The position numbers and the translations under genes were made by a program. Shown here one piece after another: positions 46,554 to 54,758 of a stretch of DNA of 64,000 bases. The DNA is from Chryseobacterium aureum. GTDB taxonomy: Bacteria; Bacteroidota; Bacteroidia; Flavobacteriales; Weeksellaceae. The notes under the pieces are model-generated. The model saw nothing but the letters and a program-made list of their open reading frames with translations. It was not told the origin of the DNA and did no database searches. Location of the stretch: positions 2,728,001 to 2,792,000 of the forward strand of contig NZ_CP034661.1 of assembly GCF_003971235.1 (NCBI RefSeq), in the 5' to 3' direction. Every line of letters begins with the position of its first letter. The stretch's first letter is position 1.

Positions 46554-46680
46554 ACCTGTATGATCTTTTTTACAGCTTATCTGCAGATTTCTAACACTCC
46601 TTAACAATTAAATCTTAAAGTTTAATATAACTTTAACCACTATTCATTATCCAATTAGGCAGAATTGCTTTATTTCTATG

Positions 46681-46688
46681 TAATTTTG
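46681..46688 (+). promoter_or_regulatory. -7 element with near-leaderless spacing
   Basis: TAATTTTG; the ATG begins 9 bases after it, leaving almost no 5' leader. Confidence 0.55.
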
Positions 46689-46696
46689 CGCATTAT

Positions 46697-47491
46697 ATGA
46701 AGAAACTGTTTACTCTGCTGCTATTGGTTTTTCTGGCAAAAATTAATGCACAAATATATTCCGGTGAGGTATTCCTGAGAGACAACTCTATTTTATATCT
46801 CAATCAGGTTTATGTTACGAATCTGAATACTCAAAAGACCGTCCTTACCGACTATAATGGTAATTTTACAATCCCGGCCAATCCCGGAGATGTAATCCGT
46901 TTTACGTCTATTGTTACGGAGAGAAAAGATATCAAACTGACACCTCAATCGATGCAGCAAAAAAAACTGGTTGAGCTTAAGATTGCTTATTATGAGATTC
47001 AGGAAATTGTACTCAGCAGATTCAAGCCTACCGGAAACCTCCGGTATGATGTAAATTCCTTAAGAAAAGAAGATAAAGCATATGCTCTTAAGAAAGTAAT
47101 CGGCCTACCGGAGCCCAAAGGTGACGGAACTCCTCCGGAACTTCCTGTTGCCGGATTACGGGATGGCGGGCTTACCTTCAGCCTTGAAAGCATCTACGAT
47201 ATTCTTTCCGGTGAAAGAAAGAAAAAACAGCGCTATCAGGCTTACGAGAGAATGAATACTTCTGTTGCCCAGATTAAGAATTATTTAGGAAAAGATTATT
47301 TTGCTAAGTTCAAAATTCCTGAAAATTTAATCGACAATTTCCTTCAGTTTGTCTATACTTCTGAAAATATTCAGGCGTATGTACTGGCAGGAAATTTTGA
47401 AGCAATAAAGGTTCCTATTGAAAAATATATGCCTATTTATCAGAAAAGATTAAGAAGCTCCCACCTTCAGGAAGTGGTCAGCAATAACTAA
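46697..47491 (+). CDS. Secreted protein with carboxypeptidase-regulatory-like domain
   Basis: A 264-residue exported protein: signal peptide 1-19 (ending NAQ), then a beta-sandwich of the CarboxypepD_reg-like type (about 20-100), with VYVTNLNTQKTVLTDYNGNF and PGDVIRFTSI typical of that fold in Bacteroidota. The rest (about 100-264) is charged and helical with no catalytic motif I recognise. Such proteins often sit at the outer membrane. It has its own promoter and terminator, so it is not part of a giant-gene operon. Confidence 0.8.
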   Translation: MKKLFTLLLLVFLAKINAQIYSGEVFLRDNSILYLNQVYVTNLNTQKTVLTDYNGNFTIPANPGDVIRFTSIVTERKDIKLTPQSMQQKKLVELKIAYYEIQEIVLSRFKPTGNLRYDVNSLRKEDKAYALKKVIGLPEPKGDGTPPELPVAGLRDGGLTFSLESIYDILSGERKKKQRYQAYERMNTSVAQIKNYLGKDYFAKFKIPENLIDNFLQFVYTSENIQAYVLAGNFEAIKVPIEKYMPIYQKRLRSSHLQEVVSNN

Positions 47492-47503
47492 AATATTACA
47501 ATC

Positions 47504-47533
47504 AAAATCCATGTACTTCACATGGATTTTTTT
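47504..47533 (+). terminator. Terminator of CarboxypepD_reg-like gene
   Basis: AAAATCCATGT / ACATGGATTTT stem with T-run. Confidence 0.9.
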
Positions 47534-47755
47534 GTGACTATCCTTCATGCCATCTTATCTTTTGCAGGTCCTTACTATTAATTATTCAATTTTAACAGCG
47601 CATTCTTCGTGGATATTCAAAAATATGTTTAATTTTATCTTACAAACACGTGTTTAAAATAAAAACGCGGGTAATTCGTTATCCCAATAAAAACTAAACT
47701 AATCCGGAAAGCAAATTAAAAAGAGAAGCACCAAATTTTAATTTAATAGTAATTA

Positions 47756-48520
47756 ATGAAAAAAGTACTTTTACTTCTTTGCTGCATGTTTTTTGTCGCC
47801 ATGTCTTCTCAAAAAAAAGGGAAAGACTACAGTGATATTCTGAAAAGTAAGAACATCTACGAAATCAATGCCTTTTTAAGAGATGCCCATCCTGATGATC
47901 CCAAAAGATCTGTCCTGAAGCCCAGGGTAATGGAAATGATGAAAGAATACATCAAAAATGCACATCCGGCCGATCAGAAAGTAAAAGACATGCAGGAAAT
48001 GCTCGCTATGCTGAAGAGAAGGCCTTCTACAAAGATCACCTTCGATGAAATGAATGCCATCATCAAACAGAAACAGATTGCAAAATACAAAGCAGAACTG
48101 GCCGCAAAACAGTCTACTACAGTGTATACCCCGAGTACTGCCCAGAATACCTATGTAGTGAACACTGCCGCCAATACCGCTATTCCCAATGCTGAAGCAG
48201 AGGAATTCAATATGCTGATGGCTGTTTCGCCTGTAGAGCATAAAAACAGAACAGTAAAAATACTTAATTCCTTATTTGATAATGACCCAAATACGAAGGA
48301 TGCTATTATATTGATTCAAAATAAATCCGACTGTAATATCATCGTAAGAATGGAAGGTGTAGGAACTACCAAATACAGACTTGCCGTACCTGCTCATGGT
48401 GAAAGCTCAATTGTTATAGAGAAAGGCCAGTATCTTTTCACCAGCCTCGTTTGCGGCGCTCAGTATGCTTCACAAAAAACAATTGAAAAGGCAATTATGG
48501 TCGCTTTAGGAGGCCAATAA
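47756..48520 (+). CDS. Secreted DUF6759-like family protein, paralogue 2
   Basis: A 254-residue exported protein. After the signal peptide comes an N-terminal block (KDYSDILKSKNIYEINAFL then AHPDDPKRSVLKP) that is nearly repeated in paralogue 3, and a C-terminal domain with LFDNDPNTKDAIILIQNKS, CNIIVRMEG, LAVPAHGESSIVIEKG and VCGAQYAS. I recognise the paralogy but not the function. No clear -7 element lies directly upstream; 264 bases separate it from the preceding gene. Confidence 0.75.
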   Translation: MKKVLLLLCCMFFVAMSSQKKGKDYSDILKSKNIYEINAFLRDAHPDDPKRSVLKPRVMEMMKEYIKNAHPADQKVKDMQEMLAMLKRRPSTKITFDEMNAIIKQKQIAKYKAELAAKQSTTVYTPSTAQNTYVVNTAANTAIPNAEAEEFNMLMAVSPVEHKNRTVKILNSLFDNDPNTKDAIILIQNKSDCNIIVRMEGVGTTKYRLAVPAHGESSIVIEKGQYLFTSLVCGAQYASQKTIEKAIMVALGGQ

Positions 48521-48590
48521 TTTCAAGCAAAAACGAATGATATCTATGTCTTTTACCCCCAAAAGGCAAAGATACTCCATAAATTTTCAC

Positions 48591-48598
48591 TATTTTTG
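48591..48598 (+). promoter_or_regulatory. trmB -7 element
   Basis: TATTTTTG, 19 bases before the trmB ATG. The string TATTTTTGCAC plus CTCATTTTAT is almost identical to that before yceD at 12340. Confidence 0.65.
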
Positions 48599-48616
48599 CA
48601 CTCATTTTATAACTCA

Positions 48617-49294
48617 ATGGGCAAGAATAAATTAGCAAGATTTGCAGAAAACAAAATATTACCGAATGTAATCCAACCAACAAGGGAAGATGCTTTAAAA
48701 GGGTTCGAACTTAAAGGAAAGTGGAGAGAAAACTTCTTTAAAAATAACCATCCGATTGTATTGGAATTAGGCTGTGGAAAAGGAGAATATTCTGTAGGAC
48801 TGGCAAAAGCATTTCCCGAAAAAAACTTCATCGGAGTTGATATTAAAGGAGCCAGATTTTGGTTTGGAGCTAAAGAAGCTGTAGATAACAGCATGACTAA
48901 TGTGGCTTTTTTAAGAACACAAATCGAGCTTGTAGATTATTTCTTTGCAGAAAATGAGGTAGACGAAATTTGGATCACATTCCCGGATCCACAAATAAAA
49001 TATAAAAGAACAAAACACAGATTAACCCATCCGGACTTTTTAAACCGTTATAAAAAGTTCCTGAAGCCAGGAGGCATCATTCACCTGAAAACCGATTCAG
49101 AATTTCTGCACGGGTATACCCTTGGATATTTACAGGGAGCCGGCTATGAGATTATTTCTGCCCACCATGACATCTATGGTGCCCCAGAATATGATCCTGA
49201 TACAGAGCATTTGAGAGACATCAGAACGTATTATGAAGAGCTATTCTCGACAAAAGGAAAAACAATTACTTATATTAAATTCCGGATAAGCTGA
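48617..49294 (+). CDS. trmB: tRNA (guanine-N7-)-methyltransferase
   Basis: A 225-residue SAM enzyme that makes m7G46 in tRNA. Motif I ELGCGKGEYSVGLA, the acidic GVDIKG, and the family signature WITFPDPQIKYKRTKHR followed by HLKTDSEFL are all present. The ATG at 48617 is used; the frame is open to a TTG at 48596 that lies in the -7 element. A DUF6759-like gene follows 17 bases after the stop, so the two may be co-transcribed, with no obvious functional link. Confidence 0.95.
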   Translation: MGKNKLARFAENKILPNVIQPTREDALKGFELKGKWRENFFKNNHPIVLELGCGKGEYSVGLAKAFPEKNFIGVDIKGARFWFGAKEAVDNSMTNVAFLRTQIELVDYFFAENEVDEIWITFPDPQIKYKRTKHRLTHPDFLNRYKKFLKPGGIIHLKTDSEFLHGYTLGYLQGAGYEIISAHHDIYGAPEYDPDTEHLRDIRTYYEELFSTKGKTITYIKFRIS

Positions 49295-49311
49295 TGAAAT
49301 AGAACAACCTG

Positions 49312-50010
49312 ATGAAAAAAAATTTTTTAACGATTCTATTCTTCACATTTCTTATTCCCAACTTTACACAGGCCCAAAAAGGCAGTAAAGACATCTTAAA
49401 AAGCACAAACGTTAAAGAAATTGAAGAATACCTGAAGAACGCACACCCTGACGATCCCAAAAAAAGTGTGCTGAAACCTAAGCTGATTGCTTTAAAAAAC
49501 GCTGAATGGACCAAAGGGGCCCGTACAGCAAAACCTATGGAAGCAAGACCTATTATTGCGGATATACCCAAAGGTGCCATGAGAAACCCCAATTCTGACG
49601 ATGCTGAAGAGTTTAAAAAGCTCATTGCAGAAACTTCGGCCCAGCATAAGGAAAAAACAGTAAAGGTTCTGAATGCCATGTTTAATGAGGATATCAGCCG
49701 CAATGAAGCAATTCTCTTGTTAAAAAATAATTCAGACTGCAATATTGTATTGCGGATTGAAGGAAAAGAGTTTTACAATCTTGCTGTCCCGGCCCGGGCT
49801 GAAAATTTTATTGTCCTCAAGAAGGATTCTTACAGCCTCAACAGCAATATCTGTGATATGAAATATTCCTCCCGGAAAGACATTAAAAAAAGTATATTTG
49901 TAACCATAGAGAATCCGAATCAACCAGCGGCAGAAGTGAAATCTGCCCAAAAGGAACCAACACCGGAACAGTCTCCGAAAAAACAAAAATCAAAAAGTAA
50001 AATAGGATGA
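49312..50010 (+). CDS. Secreted DUF6759-like family protein, paralogue 3
   Basis: A 232-residue exported protein (signal peptide ending TQAQ). N-terminal block: SKDILKSTNVKEIEEYLKN then AHPDDPKKSVLKP, shared with paralogue 2. C-terminal domain: MFNEDISRNEAILLLKNNS, CNIVLRIEG, LAVPARAENFIVLKKD and CDMKYSS. A Lys/Pro/Gln-rich tail of about 30 residues follows. It overlaps the next gene by four bases (ATGA), so this pair is translationally coupled. Confidence 0.75.
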   Translation: MKKNFLTILFFTFLIPNFTQAQKGSKDILKSTNVKEIEEYLKNAHPDDPKKSVLKPKLIALKNAEWTKGARTAKPMEARPIIADIPKGAMRNPNSDDAEEFKKLIAETSAQHKEKTVKVLNAMFNEDISRNEAILLLKNNSDCNIVLRIEGKEFYNLAVPARAENFIVLKKDSYSLNSNICDMKYSSRKDIKKSIFVTIENPNQPAAEVKSAQKEPTPEQSPKKQKSKSKIG

Positions 50011-50447
50011 GAAAACTATTCGTTTTTGCCGGCATTTCACTGATTCTTGCCAGTTGTAATGTAAACTATGGCGGTTATCCGGGAAGGACCTCCTACCCTT
50101 ACCCTACCGGCACTACCGGAAACAGTGGTACTACGGAAAGAGAATATAATGAGCTTATGAGGACTTATAAACCGGAAACAACCGAAGTTCTTAATGATCT
50201 TCTTAACAGTGATGATCCTAAAAACCCCAGAACCTCTATTTCAGTAGAAAACAAGTCTTCATGTAATATGGTGCTTACAGTAAGCGGTGGTAATTTTTTC
50301 AAGAAAATCCCCATTGGAGCCGGAAAGATAGGGTATACCATGGTTCCCAAAAATCAAAACTACAGATTGTCGGGAGTTGTTTGTAATTCTACCTATCAGT
50401 CTACCAAGTTTATCACAACTTCTTATTCTATCAAACTTTCAAATTAA
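50007..50447 (+). CDS. DUF6759-like lipoprotein, paralogue 4
   Basis: A 146-residue predicted lipoprotein: signal peptide with lipobox LASC, a Gly/Tyr/Thr-rich linker, then the same C-terminal domain in short form (VLNDLLNSDDPKN, SVENKSSCNMVLTVSGG, VCNSTYQS). The N-terminal AHPDDPK block of paralogues 2 and 3 is missing. Coupling to paralogue 3 and different membrane anchoring suggest the two act together at the outer membrane, but nothing shows how. Confidence 0.75.
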   Translation: MRKLFVFAGISLILASCNVNYGGYPGRTSYPYPTGTTGNSGTTEREYNELMRTYKPETTEVLNDLLNSDDPKNPRTSISVENKSSCNMVLTVSGGNFFKKIPIGAGKIGYTMVPKNQNYRLSGVVCNSTYQSTKFITTSYSIKLSN

Positions 50448-50452
50448 TATAC

Positions 50453-50484
50453 AACCCGCAGGATTTCTGTGGGTTTTTATTTTA
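50453..50484 (+). terminator. Terminator of paralogue 3-4 operon
   Basis: AACCCGCAG / CTGTGGGTT (one G-U pair) with loop GATTT and a T-rich tail. Confidence 0.82.
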
Positions 50485-50679
50485 ACCAATACCTCGCGGT
50501 CTCTATAGAGTACTGCTTTTCCCTCTTTCAGAATACTAAAAAGTCAGTTGCTTTAATTCAAATCCAAGCTCATATTTCAGCATTTCGAAAGGAATAAGAA
50601 GCACGGTAAAATTTTCTTTATTTAAAGGCTAAACCGAAGAAAATAAAAATATCACCCTGAAAATCATACACATAATAAA
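50485..50679. other. Non-coding stretch before GG-leader peptide gene
   Basis: AT-rich; no gene-like frame, tRNA or strong hairpin seen. No exact TAnnTTTG element lies in the region before the peptide gene. Confidence 0.4.
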
Positions 50680-50701
50680 TATTTCTATATATTTAGAAAT
50701 A
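50680..50701. repeat. Inverted repeat upstream of GG-leader peptide gene
   Basis: TATTTCTA and TAGAAATA separated by TATATT, 54 bases before the peptide ATG. It may be a regulator site or a leader hairpin. Confidence 0.4.
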
Positions 50702-50755
50702 CAATTGCGGTATCCGAAAAGCATACAGAGTAGGAAAAAAGTAAAACTAAAAACC

Positions 50756-50944
50756 ATGAAAAATTTAAAAAAAGTCTCAAGAGATGAGCTGAGAACAATT
50801 AAAGGGGGATACAGAAGCTGTATCGATGGTTGTAATATTGAAATGGGAGAAATGTGCTGCAGCGGAGTATGCAGAATAGGAGTTGTAGTTCCCACTACAG
50901 ATCCTGATTTCCCGGAGTTTACGGTATGTCCTAAGAAGCCTTAA
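50756..50944 (+). CDS. GG-leader 'bacteriocin-like' peptide with six cysteines
   Basis: A 62-residue precursor. Residues 1-18 (MKNLKKVSRDELRTIKGG) are a double-glycine leader of the type common in Chryseobacterium, cut by a C39-peptidase ABC exporter on secretion. The predicted mature 44 residues have Cys at 22, 26, 34, 35, 39 and 58: the order C, C, CC, C, C is that of cystine-knot miniproteins. No modification enzyme or transporter is nearby. The start is ATG 50756, because upstream codons add no leader-like sequence. A strong bidirectional terminator follows. Antimicrobial or signalling activity is inferred only. Confidence 0.8.
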   Translation: MKNLKKVSRDELRTIKGGYRSCIDGCNIEMGEMCCSGVCRIGVVVPTTDPDFPEFTVCPKKP

Positions 50945-50960
50945 TGAATTATAAACAATA

Positions 50961-50991
50961 AAAAAACGCTGGACCGAAATCCAGCGTTTTT
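50961..50991. terminator. Bidirectional terminator, peptide gene / rpsB
   Basis: AAAAACGCTGGA / TCCAGCGTTTTT with A-run and T-run, between convergent genes. Confidence 0.92.
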
Positions 50992-51014
50992 CCTATATTA
51001 AAGAAAATCTTCAA

Positions 51015-51776
51015 TTATTCTGCATCGAAATCAGCATCTGTATCAGCAGATACTTTTTCTCCTTCTTCTTTAGATTTTTCTTTATCAGCTTTTCTTTGAG
51101 ACTGACCTTCTTTGATAGATTCAGAAACTACGCTAAGGATCATATCAATAGACTTAGAAGCATCATCGTTTCCTGGGATAACGAAATCAACTTTTCTAGG
51201 GTCAGAGTTTGTATCAACGATACCGAAAACTGGAATACCTAGTTTCTTAGCTTCAGTTACCGCGATGTGTTCTCTTAAGATATCAACTACAAATACTGCA
51301 GATGGAAGTCTCACCATGTCAGCGATAGAACCTAAGTTCTTCTCAAGGTTAGCTCTTTGTCTGTCAACCTGTAATCTTTCTTTTTTAGATAAAGTTTCGA
51401 ACGTACCGTCTTTTTTCATTTTGTCGATAGAGTTCATCTTCTTTACCGCCTTTCTGATAGTAACAAAGTTTGTTAACATACCTCCAGGCCATCTTTCTGT
51501 AATATAAGGCATATTAAGTTCAGAAGCGTGTTTTGCAACCACTTCTTTCGCTTGCTTTTTAGTTGCTACGAAAAGAACTTTTTTACCTGCAGAAGTTAAT
51601 TTTTCTAAAGCGCTGCAAGCTTCATCCAATTTAACTGCTGTTTTATGTAAGTCTACAATGTGAATACCGTTTTTCTCCATAAAAATGTATGGAGCCATAT
51701 TTGGGTTCCACTTTCTAGTCATGTGACCGAAGTGTACGCCAGCCTCTAAAAGGTCTTTTACATTTGCTTTTGCCAT
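51015..51776 (-). CDS. rpsB: 30S ribosomal protein S2
   Basis: A 253-residue S2 with VKDLLEAGVHFGHMTRKWNP at the N-terminus, the RWPGGMLTNF loop and PVFGIVDTNSDP; the acidic C-terminal tail (about 225-253) is common in Bacteroidota. It is third in the order rplM, rpsI, rpsB. The usual fourth gene, tsf, is absent here and lies at 32712 on the other strand. A terminator directly follows. Confidence 0.97.
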   Translation of the reverse strand: MAKANVKDLLEAGVHFGHMTRKWNPNMAPYIFMEKNGIHIVDLHKTAVKLDEACSALEKLTSAGKKVLFVATKKQAKEVVAKHASELNMPYITERWPGGMLTNFVTIRKAVKKMNSIDKMKKDGTFETLSKKERLQVDRQRANLEKNLGSIADMVRLPSAVFVVDILREHIAVTEAKKLGIPVFGIVDTNSDPRKVDFVIPGNDDASKSIDMILSVVSESIKEGQSQRKADKEKSKEEGEKVSADTDADFDAE

Positions 51777-51983
51777 GTTTTCTGTTTTTGTTAGTTTACT
51801 TTCCGTCTTTTAAACAATCAACAACTTCTTTAGATGGGAGAAGCGTTTGGATGCTAAACGTAACGGGCAATTGGCGGTTTGCTTTTTGCTTTTGGCAATG
51901 GGCTTTTCGCCGAGATTAAGTTTAAAAAAAATTTAATACATTCCTGTAGCCAATAGCCATAAGCCATCTGCCAACGAGAAATC
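51777..51983 (-). repeat. Degenerate TTGGC/GGCTA word repeats between rpsI and rpsB
   Basis: Read on the minus strand, the spacer has repeated words: TTGGCAGATGGCTTATGGC, then GCTATTGGC, and later CATTGCCAAAAGC and AAAGCAAACCGCC. Such spacers are unusual inside a ribosomal operon. No TAnnTTTG element for rpsB is seen within it. Confidence 0.5.
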
Positions 51984-52370
51984 TTAACGTTTTGAGAATT
52001 GGAATCTCTTTCTTGCTTTTTTCTGACCTGGCTTCTTTCTTTCCACCATTCTTGCGTCTCTTGTAAGTAAACCAGCTGGTTTCAATGCTAATCTGAACTC
52101 AGCGTTGATTTCGCATAAAGCTCTTGAAATACCTAATCTGATAGCTTCTGCCTGACCTGTATTACCACCACCGAATACGTTTACGGTAACGTCATACTGA
52201 CCAACAGTCTCAGAAAGGATAAACGGTTGGTTTAATTTGTAAACCATCACGTCTGTAGAGAAATATTCTTTAGCATCTTTACCGTTTACTGTAATAACAC
52301 CAGAACCTGGTTTTACATAAACTCTAGCTACAGAAGTTTTTCTTCTTCCGATTTTGTGAACTATAGACAT
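51984..52370 (-). CDS. rpsI: 30S ribosomal protein S9
   Basis: A 128-residue S9: [19 protein letters not shown] near the N-terminus, [19 protein letters not shown] and the C-terminal [20 protein letters not shown] with the terminal basic Arg tail that reaches the ribosomal P site. It lies six bases after rplM. Confidence 0.97.
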   Translation of the reverse strand: MSIVHKIGRRKTSVARVYVKPGSGVITVNGKDAKEYFSTDVMVYKLNQPFILSETVGQYDVTVNVFGGGNTGQAEAIRLGISRALCEINAEFRLALKPAGLLTRDARMVERKKPGQKKARKRFQFSKR

Positions 52371-52376
52371 AATTAA

Positions 52377-52832
52377 TTATTTAAATTCGTTAACATTAAT
52401 TGTTTTTGGCTGTTGAGCTTCATGTTTGTGCTCAGTTCCTTCGTATAAGTAAAGGTTCTTAAGGATAGCAGCTCCAAGTCTGTTTTTAGGTAACATCCCT
52501 TTTACAGACTTCTCTAATACCTTTAAAGAATCTTTCTTTTGAAGTTCAGCCGCAGTCATAGACTTCTGTCCACCAGGATATCCTGTATGCCAGATATAAG
52601 TCTTATCAGCCCACTTGTTTCCGGAAAGTGTAATTTTCCCAGCATTCAAAACGATTACGTTATCACCACAATCTACGTGAGGTGTGTAGTTCGTTTTGTG
52701 CTTACCTCTCAAAATCTTTGCAACCGTAGAAGCTAATCTACCTAACGGCTGTCCTTCAGCGTCTACCACAACCCATTCTTTATTAGCAGTAGCTTTGTTC
52801 GCTGAAACAGTTTTGTAACTTAATGTATTCAC
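52377..52832 (-). CDS. rplM: 50S ribosomal protein L13
   Basis: A 151-residue L13: VVDAEGQPLGRLASTVAKIL, the KTNYTPHVDCGDNVIV segment, KWADKTYIWHTGYPGG and GMLPKNRLG. First gene of the rplM-rpsI-rpsB operon, with a -7 element about 47 bases upstream. Confidence 0.97.
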   Translation of the reverse strand: MNTLSYKTVSANKATANKEWVVVDAEGQPLGRLASTVAKILRGKHKTNYTPHVDCGDNVIVLNAGKITLSGNKWADKTYIWHTGYPGGQKSMTAAELQKKDSLKVLEKSVKGMLPKNRLGAAILKNLYLYEGTEHKHEAQQPKTINVNEFK

Positions 52833-52878
52833 ACGTTTTAGTTAAAGATTAAACATAATTTACCCCTAAAAGGGTGTG

Positions 52879-52886
52879 CAAAGGTA
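52879..52886 (-). promoter_or_regulatory. -7 element of rplM operon
   Basis: TACCTTTG on the minus strand, 47 bases before the rplM ATG. Confidence 0.6.
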
Positions 52887-53150
52887 CAAATTATTTTTGT
52901 AACCCAAAAACATATTTTATTTAATCTATATAATCTTGGTTCTACCCCCCTATCTTAATAGATTTTAACATTTATTACAATTTGGCATACATCTTGTGAA
53001 CTGATGTGCCGATGAAAAAAATACTTCGAAGATTCTAAAAACACCAATGAAAAAAGTAAAGAGTTTTTCCCTCAACTCTTTCTTTTATTAAATTTACTTT
53101 AAAGATTTCCACAAAATACATAGATATAATTATATTTTCATTGAAATAAT
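52887..53150. other. Divergent intergenic region rplM / DUF3667 gene
   Basis: AT-rich. It holds two very short frames beginning ATGAAAAAA (8 and 14 codons) that I do not call as genes. AAAGAGTT / AACTCTTT at about 53057-53083 followed by a T-rich stretch forms a weak terminator-like hairpin. Confidence 0.4.
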
Positions 53151-53158
53151 TATATTTG
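53151..53158 (+). promoter_or_regulatory. -7 element of DUF3667 gene
   Basis: TATATTTG, 23 bases before the ATG. Confidence 0.6.
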
Positions 53159-53180
53159 TGTCAATCATATTCCAAAATCC

Positions 53181-54275
53181 ATGAGCCACGGAAAGCTAAG
53201 AGAAGACAAAACCTGCCTGAACTGCGGACACCAGGTTGAAGAAAGATTCTGCCCACACTGCGGGCAGGAGAATATTGAAAGCAGACAGCCTTTTTATTTT
53301 CTATTTACCCATTTCATTGAAGATTTCACGCATTATGACGGACAGTTCTGGAGAACGATACAGTATTTATTTACCCGCCCGGGATTGCTAACTAAAGAAT
53401 ATCTGGCAGGCAAAAGACAATTATATGTGGCTCCCGTAAAACTCTATATATTTATAAGTTTCCTTACCTTTTTCCTTCCCAATGTTTTACCTCATGCCAA
53501 AGAAGAAGTTGAAAAACCTAGTCATATTAAAAAAGAGAAGAAGGCAAAAAATCAGAAAGACATTTCCAAAGACATTGTAAAAGGGTTACAAAAAGGCGGC
53601 GTTATGTCCGACGAAACGGCAAATGTTACTCAAAAAGCACTGGATACTTTAAAGATAGAAGATGATACCAAAAAAACTGAGCTTTTTGACAGCACTTTTG
53701 ATCCTAAGGAAGCATCCATCATGCATGCTTACTCCATGAAGCAGTATGATTCCATTCTTGCTAAAGATGACACTGGAATCTATACAATAATGAGACCTAT
53801 TGCAGGAAAAATATTTGAATTGAAGGAGGATGGGTACAGCAAAAACCAGATTTGGGAAAAATATAAAGAAAATTTCATCCATACCATTCCTAAAGCCCTC
53901 TTTGTGTATTTACCAATATTTGCATTCTTTTTATGGCTGTTCCATAGTAAGAAAAAATGGTGGTATTTTGATCACGGTATATTCACCCTTCATTATTTCT
54001 CGTTTCTGCTGCTGGCCATACTGGCATTTATAGTAGGAGAAAAAATAACAAGTTTTCTGCCTGAAAACAGTATACTTACCCTTCTCTATGTCCTGGCCTG
54101 TTTAGGATTAGGCCTTTACATGACCATCTATTTCTTTGTAGCCCATCACAGGGTATATGAAACCAAAAAAAGAATCAGCATCCTGAAAGGTTCTGTATTG
54201 TTTATTGTTAACTATATCGGGTTAATTCTGATGTTTATGGTCCTGATGTACCTTAGCTTTATCATGCTTCATTAA
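53181..54275 (+). CDS. DUF3667 family membrane protein with zinc ribbon
   Basis: A 364-residue inner-membrane protein. The N-terminus has a zinc ribbon (CLNCG then CPHCG, residues about 13-34), followed by the DUF3667 block (FLFTHFIEDFTHYDGQFW and TRPGLLTKEYLAGKR), a first membrane helix (about 90-110), a long charged loop (about 112-230), and four further helices to the C-terminus. The family is widespread in Bacteroidota and has no known function. Its stop and that of the convergent next gene are one base apart, with no terminator between. Confidence 0.85.
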   Translation: MSHGKLREDKTCLNCGHQVEERFCPHCGQENIESRQPFYFLFTHFIEDFTHYDGQFWRTIQYLFTRPGLLTKEYLAGKRQLYVAPVKLYIFISFLTFFLPNVLPHAKEEVEKPSHIKKEKKAKNQKDISKDIVKGLQKGGVMSDETANVTQKALDTLKIEDDTKKTELFDSTFDPKEASIMHAYSMKQYDSILAKDDTGIYTIMRPIAGKIFELKEDGYSKNQIWEKYKENFIHTIPKALFVYLPIFAFFLWLFHSKKKWWYFDHGIFTLHYFSFLLLAILAFIVGEKITSFLPENSILTLLYVLACLGLGLYMTIYFFVAHHRVYETKKRISILKGSVLFIVNYIGLILMFMVLMYLSFIMLH

Positions 54276-54276
54276 T

Positions 54277-54609
54277 CTAATTTCTAAGGGATTTATTCCC
54301 TCTGAAGCTTGCAAATAAATAATAGGCAACAAAGACGGTTGAGAACTTCAGGATCGACGGAATTGCAAGCTCAAGATTAAAAATTAACGTTCCGATAAGC
54401 ACCAGAATTCCCATCGCTACAAATGAAAGTCCTAATTTTTTAGGCAGTGCGAAATCAGGAGTATCCAGATAATAAGCAATTCCCCACGCAGAACCGAAGG
54501 CAAATGCATAATAAATATCCAGAGCAATATTTTGTGAACTTAAAAAGAAATAATTAATCAGGAAGCTTACTACCGTTCCCAAGGCGAAATACATCAGAGC
54601 TTTTTGCAT
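54277..54609 (-). CDS. Small four-helix membrane protein
   Basis: A 110-residue hydrophobic protein with four predicted membrane helices and a short basic tail (FRGNKSLRN). I do not recognise a family or motif. The ATG at 54609 is 19 bases after a -7 element; a TTG seven codons upstream is inside that element and is rejected. Function unknown. Confidence 0.72.
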   Translation of the reverse strand: MQKALMYFALGTVVSFLINYFFLSSQNIALDIYYAFAFGSAWGIAYYLDTPDFALPKKLGLSFVAMGILVLIGTLIFNLELAIPSILKFSTVFVAYYLFASFRGNKSLRN

Positions 54610-54627
54610 GTCTGTAAAAATATACTG

Positions 54628-54635
54628 CAAAAATA
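54628..54635 (-). promoter_or_regulatory. -7 element of small membrane protein gene
   Basis: TATTTTTG on the minus strand. The TTG in it reads in frame with the gene and would give a false start at 54630. Confidence 0.6.
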
Positions 54636-54758
54636 AAGAATTTAATCGGGGTTGCAGAATTCCCGTAAGTATTTAATTTTTGAGTGAAAGGCTGCATTTT
54701 CATACTAAAATAATCAGACAGGATTATTAAAACAACATAATATCACCCGTAAAGGTAA

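Noticed and set aside
49275..49742. 155-codon open frame on minus over paralogue 3
   Set aside because: The sense strand has a signal peptide and conserved paralogue domain; the antisense frame has neither.
50629..50895. 88-codon open frame on minus over the GG-leader peptide gene
   Set aside because: Hydrophobic antisense product of A-rich DNA; the plus-strand peptide has a recognisable leader and cysteine pattern.
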